Positions 11,129 through 20,105 of a stretch of 22,102 bases of DNA are shown piece after piece. Numbering within the stretch: position 1 is the stretch's first letter; each line of letters opens with the position of its first letter. Made by a program: the position numbers and the translations under genes. The notes below the pieces were generated by a model. The model made no database searches. It had not been told where the DNA came from and was given only the letters and a program-made list of their open reading frames with translations. This DNA comes from Ichthyophonus hoferi (Eukaryota > Opisthokonta > Ichthyosporea > Ichthyophonida > Ichthyophonidae): assembly GCA_002751075.1 (NCBI GenBank), contig NAOQ01000525.1:29427-51528 (forward strand). The letters are read 5' to 3'.

Positions 11129-13529
11129 CTGTCCTATGTTATCTCTATATCTCTTTCTCCTCCCTTGGCGACAGAGATACAAAACAAACCTTGGCAGACA
11201 GAGTCAAGGCCTTCACCGATTGGCGCACCAAGGCTAGACGATACCTGCATATCCAATTATAAGTGAGAGATATTTGTAGAGAGTACGGTTGATTGGATGG
11301 AAGATACACTAGGAGAAAGAGGGGGAGAGAGAGAAGAAGAAGAAAAAAAGGCTGACAAATTTTTTATAGCAGTATTTTTTACCAAGGAATTTACCTATAT
11401 AACAAACCACAAGTAACATATTACCCACCTACTAGACTGTGTTTTTTTGCTGTCAAAAGCCTCCACTATTTCAGAGTCTTTCGGATAATCAAACTATCAT
11501 CCCCACCATAGTTTAATTGATATTTAATATTTTAAAGTTAAATGTGGGTTGGTGTTGACGGCTTTAGGCAGTTATATGGAGTTGGATGCCATATATTCTA
11601 ATGTATTGCTAAATTTATTTATTTATTTACAGATATACCTTCTAGGTTGTTTATAGCTCTACATATGTACTATCACACTATTGTATATATACATACAGAT
11701 ATACGCACTATCATGTATGAATACCATCCCCCACACTCTCCCTCCCCCTCTCCACCCTCCTATCCTACCTACTAACCTATACAGCCTAATGCACATCCTA
11801 CCTACTAACCTATACAGCCTAATGCACATCCTACCTACTAACCTATACAGCCTAATGCACATCCTCCCTACTCCACCTACATTGGAGGTCCCAGCGGACC
11901 CTGTAGTAGACATACGAAAATAGGGGTAATCAGGCGAGATTAGGATATCAAGGGTGTCACTGGTTAGGTCTAGCTCGGCAAAGGAAGGTTTTAACCACTC
12001 ACTCTGGTTGGTTATATATATTATATGTTAGTCATTCCCCCTCATGCAGGTAGCCTATTGGCCCATAGTCACCCTCCACCCAATCCATTCTATCTCTAGT
12101 GTAGGTTATATTACCTGTCTATAAACACTCCATGTTCTCTTTCCCTATCTCTCTTCTTCTCAATGGTTGGGTATGACGTCATCTCTCTGGTCATCTAACC
12201 AATAATAACAATAGAAAATTATATTCCTCTGCTCCCTATTGAGTGATTACATCCATCCACAACCAATATAAACCCTTGCATAAAACCATGTAGTTAAGAG
12301 AAAAAGATTGGTTATATAAAGGGTGCACCATTGGAAAGACAATATACCCCACCTTCATAATAAGCTTATTGGTTACTTCTACCCCTCTAAAGTTCATATC
12401 CAATAGGAGGTCAGCCTCCATTGTTTTTATAGAGCAGTCTGTACACATACCATGCTCGGCCAGCCTGATACCCCAAAGAATTGGATTATCTTACCCAATA
12501 ATCATATTAAATGATATTTAAGTTTCTCAACCAATAGAAAGGTAATAATTTTTTTAAGCGAATTCCCAGTTATTACAAGCGTCAAGTAAGTAGTCAATTA
12601 TAATCTCTTAATGCTTAGTGGTCTACTTAATTACATGATCCTCTATTTATCTCATTCCCGGCTCTCTGCCTCTCTACAATATACTATTTTAATCATTATT
12701 ATACTACATCTAATTGCAAATCTATTCAATGAACACTTCTACACACCTAAATATCATAGACATCTAGATATCCCCCTCCTTACATAGTAATATACCAACA
12801 CGATGAGTTCTCTCACTATGTTCTGTATCCAATTAGAATATATACTTACAGTAAGACAAAAGGAGACCCTAAACCTTGGTAAGTAAGACGAAAGGCTGAA
12901 GTACTGCCGCCATCCTTGCCACCAAAAATATTAAGACACTAGGAGGGGAAAGGGTCACTACAAGGCGGAGTGGGGGGGCAGGCAGGGAAAAGAGGGAGGA
13001 ACATGGGAAGGGGACCTACCTCCAGAAGGATGTTAAGGTTCACTGCTAGTTCTGCCTTCCCTTGCACTTCAAACCGCTGGAAGAGCTCTGACTAGCAAGG
13101 TCACCACGTCATCTATTAGTAGATGCCACCCAAAGACATAGTAGGAGCAAGTTATAACCTAGATAGATATATTATTATAAGGAAGGGTCTGGTGTATGTG
13201 TTAAGGTTATTATAACAGATAACAAAAAGTAACAGTAAAACTACCTGAATAAAGGCATTTGCTTGTAGACAGCCCGCTTCTTCTACTGTGAAACGAAGCC
13301 CTTTCTCACTAATATAGCAGTTGGCTTTCTACAGGTCAGAGAGAGAGAGGGTTAGGGGGTGAGTAGAGGCGTATATACTATCTTGTAGGTTAGTATTACC
13401 AGAATTATCCATCCACCTCACCTCCTTAAACTGTATGGCCCGTAATAGGTTTGACAGTCTTCGCACATTATCTAGACTGGCAAATAGCAGGGGTGGGCTG
13501 CTATTACCAGAGCTTGCTGACTGGCTCAT
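10141..13529 (-). CDS. RAD1: RAD1, 9-1-1 checkpoint clamp subunit, complete, ten exons
   Basis: Exons in transcript order: 13529-13422, 13328-13245, 13091-13020, 12938-12850, 12464-12353, 12003-11881, 11493-11429, 11244-11190, 10589-10500, 10188-10141. All have GT donors and AG acceptors, and the phases join exactly to 281 codons plus TAA (human RAD1 282 residues). Hallmarks: FASLDNVRRLSNLLRAIQF (human YSLVASLDNVRNLSTILKAIHF), LQANAFIQ, FGGKDGG followed by LTYQGLG, SPDYPYFRMST (human SPDKPYFRLST), DYPKDSE, SVKALTLSAK, ARGFLS.QFMI and FVEYVC. RAD1 forms the RAD9-RAD1-HUS1 ring, loaded at RPA-coated DNA to activate ATR signalling; it has no enzymatic activity. The tail EEELSEGEQEEE is acidic, as in animals. 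An in-frame TAA lies upstream of the ATG. It diverges from ATG14. Confidence 0.96.
10258..10400. repeat. Low-complexity TATAATAG-type repeat in RAD1 intron 9
   Basis: Imperfect repeats of ATAATAGTA, with a GTAATAGC triplication near 10324-10355, inside the last intron of RAD1 (10189-10499). It opens a Tyr/Leu/Ile-rich frame on the minus strand that is not called. Confidence 0.75.
10590..11189. other. RAD1 intron 8 with (CT)n
   Basis: This 600-base intron is the longest in RAD1. It holds a (CT)n run at 11093-11124, which is purine-rich GA in the RAD1 transcript just inside the donor, and at least six ATTGG/CCAAT words. No other gene was seen. Confidence 0.7.
11093..11124. repeat. (CT)n microsatellite
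   Basis: A pure CT run of about 32 bases in RAD1 intron 8, about 65 bases from the exon 8 donor. Confidence 0.92.
11762..11872. repeat. 33-base tandem repeat, three identical copies, in RAD1 intron 6
   Basis: Units at 11762-11794, 11795-11827 and 11828-11860, followed by a diverged partial copy that runs up to the exon 6 donor. The plus-strand unit contains CCTACCTACTAACCTATACAG; the minus strand contains GTTAGTAGGTAGG. Because the unit is 33 bases, it adds 11 codons per copy without shifting the RAD1 frame if the intron is read through. The copies are identical, so the array is young. Confidence 0.95.
12174..12181. promoter_or_regulatory. TGACGTCA palindrome (ATF/CREB-type site) in RAD1 intron 5
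   Basis: A perfect 8-base palindromic TGACGTCA within RAD1 intron 5, matching the site in the RAD1/ATG14 promoter interval. Function is inferred from sequence only. Confidence 0.35.
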
Positions 13530-14127
13530 GGCGTGTAGGTATTCCCACAGAGGACATTAGAGGAAAAGGTAGGAAAGGGTAAGATACCACATACCCGAGG
13601 GTAATTTAATACATTACTAGGTTATAGACAAACAGATCCGTATATATTGTATTGTCTCAATCTATATCTACAATGTTTAATAAGAAATAGCCATTTATTA
13701 TTGAACCTTAATTGAGGTATAATATGACGTAAGATCTTTAATTTGGCAGAATTAATGACGTCACAAATCTAATTTTGTTTCAGTTAAGTCCAATGAAGGA
13801 GTGGCAAAAGCTATTAAATTACGTCAGTATCACCCAATAGGCATTTACTCTTGTGGGTTATTAAAACTAAAATGTAAACACACCCTTTACCAATCGGCAT
13901 GGCTCTCTAGAGGCATTAAAACAAATTTTTAACATCCTTTCAGCGAATAGGTAAGCCTCTCTATAACCTACTAAATCTAAAACGTAAACAAAAAAAACAA
14001 CGTCCAGGGCATACCCCAACCATAATACCAATACCTAGTATGATAATCATTGTAAAATAGTAATATCGTGTTATATATATAGTTGTACATATAGTTTTTA
14101 TATATTAAACCTAACCTAGCAGTTGAG
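13530..14127. promoter_or_regulatory. Divergent RAD1/ATG14 promoter interval
   Basis: The two start codons face away from each other across 598 bases, so this interval should hold both promoters and 5' UTRs. It has a perfect TGACGTCA at 13756-13763 and half sites TGACGT at 13725-13730 and ACGTCA at 13821-13826. CCAAT lies at 13789, 13834, 13890 and 14028, and GTAAACA (forkhead-type) at 13874-13880 and 13984-13990. The two GTAAACA copies sit in similar settings (CTAAAATGTAAACA and CTAAAACGTAAACA), suggesting a duplicated element. No convincing TATA box was placed. Which sites are used is unknown. Confidence 0.55.
13756..13763. promoter_or_regulatory. TGACGTCA site between RAD1 and ATG14
   Basis: A perfect palindromic ATF/CREB-type octamer, 227 bases from the RAD1 ATG and 365 from the ATG14 ATG, flanked on each side by a further TGACGT/ACGTCA half site within about 65 bases. 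Confidence 0.5.
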
Positions 14128-17100
14128 ATGTTAGTGCACAGACCCCAACCACTACAGTGTCGTGTATGCCTAACAACAAGGGACTATTGGGTATGCAAGG
14201 AGTGTGTGTGCAAGAAGAAGCACCAGCTGACCCTATCCCTAAGGTTTGTTACTCCCTCTCCCAACTTTCTTTTGTTAAAGGTCATCACTACCTCACTGTT
14301 CGTATATATTTAAGAGTATCCTTATTCATACATTTTGCCTTGTACTTGTCTGCACTTGTAATGTTATTCCTTACTTATTATGTTGCTGATATAATCAGGA
14401 AATATCGCAAGGCAGCCAACTTAGCGGCCAAGAGTATAGAGCAAGTCGTGGGAAAATGGCAGCCTGCTATGGTAGGCGATGGGGATAATAGGGGGGAACG
14501 GAAAAGAGGGAATCATATATATGATATACGTTATAGGTGTATATTATGGTATATAGTGTAAGTCATGTAACCTTGTGTTATTGCCCTATACCCATGCTTG
14601 AAAGATTGAGGGATATGGTAAGTACGACGGAGTGCATTAATATACAATAATATGAAGGGGGGCATTGTGCGGATGGTTTATTAATACTTTTTACCTGGAT
14701 ATGCACTCTCTCTAGTCTATAGTGTATGGTAGTGTTAAGTAGTAATTAGAATGGAGAATTATAGTATAGTATGTTATAATAATACTATGTGGATAGAGTA
14801 GAGAGTGTGTGTGGTAAAATAATGGTGGAGAAAGATTAGGTATGACCTAGAGAGAGCTAGTGGTATAATATAATTATTGTATGTTATTATTATATACATG
14901 TTGTATAATTCTATTACTATCTATTATATGATTTTTCTAATATATCACAGCATATGGTATGTGGCAATAATATATCATTTTTGACGATATAGATAGTAAA
15001 GAAAGCCGTATGTACGTTTTGATTATTTATATCTTATCCTCTCTTTATTAGTGCTTATTATGTAAATAATTGCTATATATATCCTTTATTATGTATTTGT
15101 ATTCGTGTAATATATATATTAGATTAGTATTATTGGTTATGTTATATTTACTAATTTTCATTAAACATATTAATGTTAATACCCTACTAATCTCTCCTCA
15201 AATTTAAAATTAGCAATAACGTGTCTTTATTAGATGTAATACTTAAAAAGTTTTATCAAACGTCCCTTAAAATCATTTGAAAGGAACATATTATCATTAA
15301 AGTGCGATTTTCATTGATCTAGACTTATGGCCTCTGTAAGGAAGTATATAATTGGATTAAATATAAAATATATATTAGGTAACAGTGTAATGAGGGGATA
15401 TTGGGGATGTGATGGATATATTTCATTGGTTGTCAGGTATGGTTACGATGGCAATACTATTAGTAGGTGTATAGGTGTACAGAAGGGGGCTGATATTAAT
15501 ATGGTTTAGGATGTTGTCAATTCCCGATTGGTGCTAAAGTGTAGGCTCGCTATCCTATTGGAGCAGTTAGAGCATGCTGAACGGCAATTGAGTATAGAGA
15601 ACCACCTGGTGAGTGTTGTTAATTTTAAACTAGGTTATATAGCATAGGATTGGTGTTATTGGTGATATGATTGGTGCATATGGGGAATATATAGTTAGCA
15701 ATGGTTGAATGATTGTATATTAAAATTATAAAGTTGGAGATTGGTTGGCTGAACGCTTAAGAAAATAAGGCAATGTATTTGATTGATCTGTATGTATTCT
15801 GGGATATACATGTATAGGTATATGTGTATGTATATGTATATGTATATGTGTATAAATAGATATATGTCTATATATAGATATTACTTTGACACTGAATTGT
15901 TTTATTATTTTTACATTTCTCTTTCCTTATTATTTTTTCTTCTCCCTCTAACTAATCAGTTTGAAGCTATCCCTTCTATAGTTATGTATATCAATATATT
16001 AGGACCAATAACATTACCTCTCTTATAACTCCTCTGCTATTTCTCTCAATCATCTTTATTTATATATTACTTTATTTAGCCGTGGTTCTGTTTCCGAATC
16101 TCTCCTTCTTTCCCTCTTCTCCTCTCTTCATATCTATTTTCTTATTGGATAGAATATAACTTTATATATGCAATACCCAGATGCACGAGAGGTCATTGGC
16201 TAATACTGTGTCTAAATGCCGTCTCTCCACAATAAAACAATCATTTCGATTGGCCCTTCACACTGCTGTGATGTCTATCCAATCACCAGTTCAAGATCAC
16301 CTTACCTCTGTCGAAATCCAATCGTTAGTCCCCTTCTATTTGTTAACCGCGTGTATATGCACCATTCCAATTACATATGCTGTTATTATTAGTTATATAT
16401 TACTACCAACAATATGTAGTGATATGTTGATTGCCAATAATATCATGCCATTATAACTAAGATGTCAACGCCATGGGATATATATTACATGTAGGAGTTC
16501 TTAAAGCGAGTAACATTTTATTTTATTTTCTCCATCAGAATAGATCAGTCATCACCTCCACCATATCCCTTGTTATTGGATCATAGCAAGGATAGTGTAG
16601 CCTTGTTGACAGAGAATGAGCACACTCATCTTATTGGCTGTAGGAATGCCTCCCATCATCGTTTATGGCAGGTCCAGGTCTGTGCTGCCAGTAGACGCCT
16701 TGATCTCGCCACGGCACTGTGCACTGGTATGGTATATACTAGTATAACCTATATTAATATAGTGTGTAATAGTATAATGTATAACAATGTAGTTGATAAT
16801 AATATAGTGTATAATAGTATAGTGTATAATATAATGAATAATAGTATAGTGTATAATAGAATAGTGTATAATAATATAGTGCGTAATAGTATAGTGTGTA
16901 CTTTAATATAGTGTATAATAGTATAGTATATAATAGTATAGTGTATTATAGTATAGTGTATAATAATATAGTGTAAAGTAGTATAGTGTATAATAATATA
17001 GTGTATGATAGTGTAGTGTATAATAATATAGTGTATAATAGTATAGTGTCTACTAGTGTAGTGTATAATAGTAGTGTATAATAGTATAGTGTATAATAGT

Positions 17101-18416
17101 GTAGTGTATAATAGTGTAGTGTATAATAATATAGTGTGTAATAATATAATGTATAACAATGTAGTGTATAATATAGTGTATAATAGTATAGTATATAATA
17201 GTATAGTGTATAATAGTGTAGTGTATAATAGTGTATAATAGCAGGATGTTGCCGAGGAATTTGATTTCAATGGACTTTAATGAATCTACGTGGCGTCATA
17301 TAAACGCTGGTGAGGGACACTATCATGCCTGTATACACTGCATGTTAACATTGACTGACGTGCCTAATTATAACTATGTTCCCCTTGGCCAATTAAAATA
17401 GTTTTTAACGTGCATGACATAGCCTGACAGTGTATCAATCCACAGACCTAGATGTAGATTATGATGGAGTGGATGGTTGCAGTATAGGGGGTATATATAT
17501 ATCCAACATGTACCAACAGGAGAGTATGGACCCCAGTGGGTTGATATTGGCTGCACAATTGGCTATCCTACTACCAACCTATCTAGGTAAGGGAGATATG
17601 GGAATATGTGTGCATTTGTTGTGTTTTTCTGATAATTGTCCGATTAAGAACTTTAATATATATAAGTATATTACGTCAACTTTAACATGTATTTATTGAA
17701 TTCTATTCTTCCAATCAGGTATTACTATCGATATGCCACAATCGTTACTTCGACTGGCCGAGATGGATGATTGGTATCTAGGGGCCCTAGCCCATCCAGG
17801 AGGCAACACAAAGTGTAGAATTGCCTGGCATTTAGTACTTTATTCTATCCGCTGCCTGTGTGTATGGCTGTGTATACCACCTCCCCAGGGGCATCAGGTA
17901 TGGTAGACATATACCTATAGTAGGTGCCTCTATACAGTGTTTATATATGGTTCTAGTTTCAACGGATAACTTACCAATAATAGGTTGTATTTAGGAATTA
18001 AGGTATTATTATATTAGAGATAATGTATCGTTGTATTAATTTCATCTGAATATATATATTGACTTTACTTGGCTACACTTCATCCCGACTATATTTAACT
18101 ATACCCACCCACCCACTCTATTATAGTTATATTAATCTTCCTTATCTCTTACTAGCATCAATTATCTAGTCTGGCTCTATGTGCTGATCGTCTACAGCAA
18201 TGCCACGTACGAAGGGACTTCATGTGGCTGCAATACCCTGAGAAACTATGGTTTATTGATGCCTTCTGGCACTTAATCCATAACCTGACCGACTTTTCAG
18301 AGGCTTTTATTGGTGGAGATATAGATGGCCTGGATGATAGTAGTGATTGGGAGGCTATAGGTCAGGCATCTGATTGGCATGACTTGCCTGTGGTAGTAGA
18401 TAGATTGAGAATATAG
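14128..18416 (+). CDS. ATG14: ATG14 (Barkor) autophagy PI3-kinase complex subunit, eight exons
   Basis: Exons: 14128-14243, 14399-14471, 15510-15608, 16181-16350, 16539-16726, 17446-17586, 17719-17897, 18156-18416; all are GT-AG and phase-consistent, giving 408 residues (human 492). The N-terminal zinc knuckle C11-x2-C14-x8-C23-x2-C26, with TTR after the second cysteine, has the spacing of human CPLCNTTRRRLTCAKC. A shared GKW motif (residues 57-59) precedes a coiled coil (RLVLKCRLAILLEQLEHAER, about 69-88). Exons 6-7 (ILAAQLAILLPTYLGI) match human TISAALCYATQLVNILSHIL. The tail has DWEAI and DWHDLP, like the human LIR TDWENLP. ATG14 directs Beclin 1-VPS34-VPS15 to sites of autophagosome formation on the ER. 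The protein stops soon after the LIR region and lacks the human amphipathic C-terminus. Exon 5 (154-215) is poorly conserved. Going straight from exon 2 to 15510 preserves the GKW-to-coiled-coil spacing. Confidence 0.85.
14472..15509. other. ATG14 intron 2
   Basis: This 1038-base intron opens with GTAGGC and ends GGTTTAG. It is AT-rich and dense in TATAAT-like words. A segment ending LERLRDM before a perfect GTAAGT donor at 14618 looks exon-like, but it has no acceptor that gives a sensible protein; it is listed as rejected. Confidence 0.7.
15609..16180. other. ATG14 intron 3
   Basis: This 572-base intron begins with GTGAGT and ends with ATACCCAG. It contains a TATATGTGTATG microsatellite at about 15808-15860 and five ATTGG words in its first 150 bases. 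No further exon is needed: the junction is phase 0 on both sides. Confidence 0.7.
15808..15860. repeat. TATATG/TGTATG microsatellite
   Basis: An imperfect hexanucleotide-type repeat (TATATGTGTATG and TATATGTATATG) in ATG14 intron 3. Confidence 0.8.
16740..17241. repeat. About 500-base array of a 15-base unit in ATG14 intron 5
   Basis: Imperfect head-to-tail copies of TATAATAGTATAGTG, with a minority of 10- to 13-base length variants, fill most of the intron between 16726 and 17446. On the minus strand the 15-base period gives a spurious 173-codon frame of YTILL pentapeptides, not a gene. On the plus strand the first part continues the exon 5 reading frame. Confidence 0.93.
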
Positions 18417-18438
18417 ATTAGTCCTGATATACAAAGAA

Positions 18439-18540
18439 ATATAAACTAATACTGTGTACCTATTGGTAACATACAAGCAAATATAAATTAATGCTATTTA
18501 CCTATTGGTGGCATACAAGAAAATATAAATTAGTACTATG
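18439..18540. repeat. 42-base tandem repeat, about 2.5 copies
   Basis: Units at 18439-18480 and 18481-18522 and a partial third to about 18540, differing at several bases. Each full unit carries ACCTATTGGT and ends ATACAAG. It starts 23 bases after the ATG14 stop codon, so it is probably in the 3' UTR. Confidence 0.9.
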
Positions 18541-18844
18541 CCATTATATTTGGTCACCCTTATCTAGTTGTATTTCGGGTCTTATTGGTAATGCTCTGTA
18601 GTATAACTTAGTCAGCTCCATGGTTTAGCACCTGTTATTGTAGCTCTACTTGTTGTCATGGAATATTGGGGATCTCAAGATGAAGGCCCGGAGGTCTGAT
18701 GTTAGAAATATATCGGTGATAGAGGGCATACAATAGGATCTTATTACAGTCTCTCATTGGTGTATGATCATGACCATTAGTTATCTCCGAAAGAAACAAC
18801 AGGTTAAAATAGAACTTGTTATATTTAATTTATAAGCAGTAACC

Positions 18845-18850
18845 AATAAA
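18845..18850 (+). terminator. Candidate ATG14 polyadenylation signal AATAAA
   Basis: This is the first AATAAA on the plus strand after the ATG14 stop, 429 bases downstream. It is followed by a GT-rich and T-rich stretch (CACGTGTAAGATTTGTGG, then TTTTTT). Confidence 0.45.
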
Positions 18851-19975
18851 CAAGCACGTGTAAGATTTGTGGAATTTTTTCTAGCCGTGAAAGACTCAAA
18901 GACTACTGGAATTGCCTTAATATAAATTTTAATTTTTAAATTGTATTTTAGTCTACACATTATTAATTCTTCACTATTTTCTGTTTAGATGTTTCACTGG
19001 GCATATTGATGCATTCTCAGAAATTGACGTAGAGAATGTATATTCATTAGGACGTATACATGATGCCCGAGTCAATTTCGGTCACGTCATGTATATATGA
19101 TCTAGTTTATTGCAACCAATTTCATTGTAGATCTCGATCGCATTCCATATATTACGAATCTATCCCATTAAAATTCTACAACAGTTATTAAGTTTTACTT
19201 GTCTTATCCAAGAAGTGCACTAAATCATTTATTAATTGATTCAACTGTTACTGCACAAGCACGCTTCACCGCTTGTTCCTATATCATGTTTCCTGGAAGT
19301 TGCCAACAATATATGTTTAGTGTATGTATTAGGATATAAGGTAAACTACATAATACAACATATGGGATATCTAGCCACTACCTATTAGTCATGTGTTGGC
19401 CATACTAAAAAAGCTGTTATGAACTATAATGGTACATTAATAAATTCGGATCCCCTTTTAAAAATTAACATGCTTGAGGATAGTTCTGTCACTCTCCAAG
19501 CTAAACAGAAGAAATTTCATAAAAATAACGCGAGCCAGGACCACACCGTGTAAAATGTGCAATGGGGTGTGGGCTGCCCTTCCTCTCCCTCTAGAAGTGG
19601 CATTGTAACACTATTTATAATAGTTGGATTATCCCTACTTAGTTTTACATTTCCAATTTAAAAATAGTTGAATATAATTTTATCGCGCTTATCCGATCCA
19701 ATGAGAACTAATTATGAAATATCCACGCAATCACCAAATAAACATTGGATTTTTGATTGGTTTGAAATTAATTATCCAATATAGCTTAGAGCCTTTTATA
19801 CTTTCCGAATGTAGTATTTTATATATAGAATACTTTATAACTTTATAGAACCCATTATTAATTAAAGAGATGCTTATGACTACAGTTACTTTGCCTCTGT
19901 AGTATATGTAACTATATTTGACAAAAATTAAAACAAAAAACTTTAACAATTGATTGGTTAGTGGCATATTCCAGC

Positions 19976-19981
19976 TTTATT
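19976..19981 (-). terminator. Candidate LRRC40 polyadenylation signal AATAAA
   Basis: The minus strand reads GAATAAAGCTGG about 125 bases past the LRRC40 stop codon, an ordinary distance for a short 3' UTR. Confidence 0.5.
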
Positions 19982-20105
19982 CATTGGTAATCCATTAATA
20001 GGCTATCTAGGCATTTAATCGTAACCCATCCCCATTGCGTAATATTAACAAGGTAGACTATGTAGCCAGGGTATGTAGAAAGAGTACTGTAACCTGACAT
20101 CACTT

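Larger units (their letters stand above)
18417..20105. other. Convergent intergenic DNA between ATG14 and LRRC40
   Basis: About 1.69 kb between two facing stop codons. It contains a 42-base tandem repeat right after the ATG14 stop, a probable ATG14 poly(A) signal at 18845-18850, a nested inverted-repeat patch at 19021-19095, a 7-base stem (CCACACC 19541-19547 with GGTGTGG 19566-19572), and the LRRC40 poly(A) signal at 19976-19981. No gene is called. A minus-strand frame at 19731-19967 is Ile/Lys/Tyr-rich AT-driven sequence. Confidence 0.65.

Noticed and set aside
11170-11262. Plus-strand frame DTKQTLADRVKAFTDWRTKA
   Set aside because: It is the antisense shadow of RAD1 exon 8, which is firmly supported on the minus strand.
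14537-14617. Possible extra ATG14 exon ending PMLERLRDM before a perfect GTAAGT
   Set aside because: The only in-phase acceptor would add a cysteine- and tyrosine-rich stretch not seen in the family, and joining exon 2 directly to 15510 gives the expected GKW to coiled-coil spacing.
15327-15509. 60-codon plus-strand frame ending just before an ATG14 exon
   Set aside because: It ends in the TAG that serves as the exon acceptor; composition is intron-like and including it would place a stop in the protein.
16749-17270. 173-codon minus-strand open frame of repeated YTILL
   Set aside because: It is produced entirely by the 15-base intronic array and has no non-repeat content.
17246-17400. Open frame MLPRNLISMDFNESTWRH after the ATG14 intron 5 array
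   Set aside because: Phase does not fit either neighbouring exon, while exon 5 joins exon 6 at 17446 perfectly (split Asp codon).
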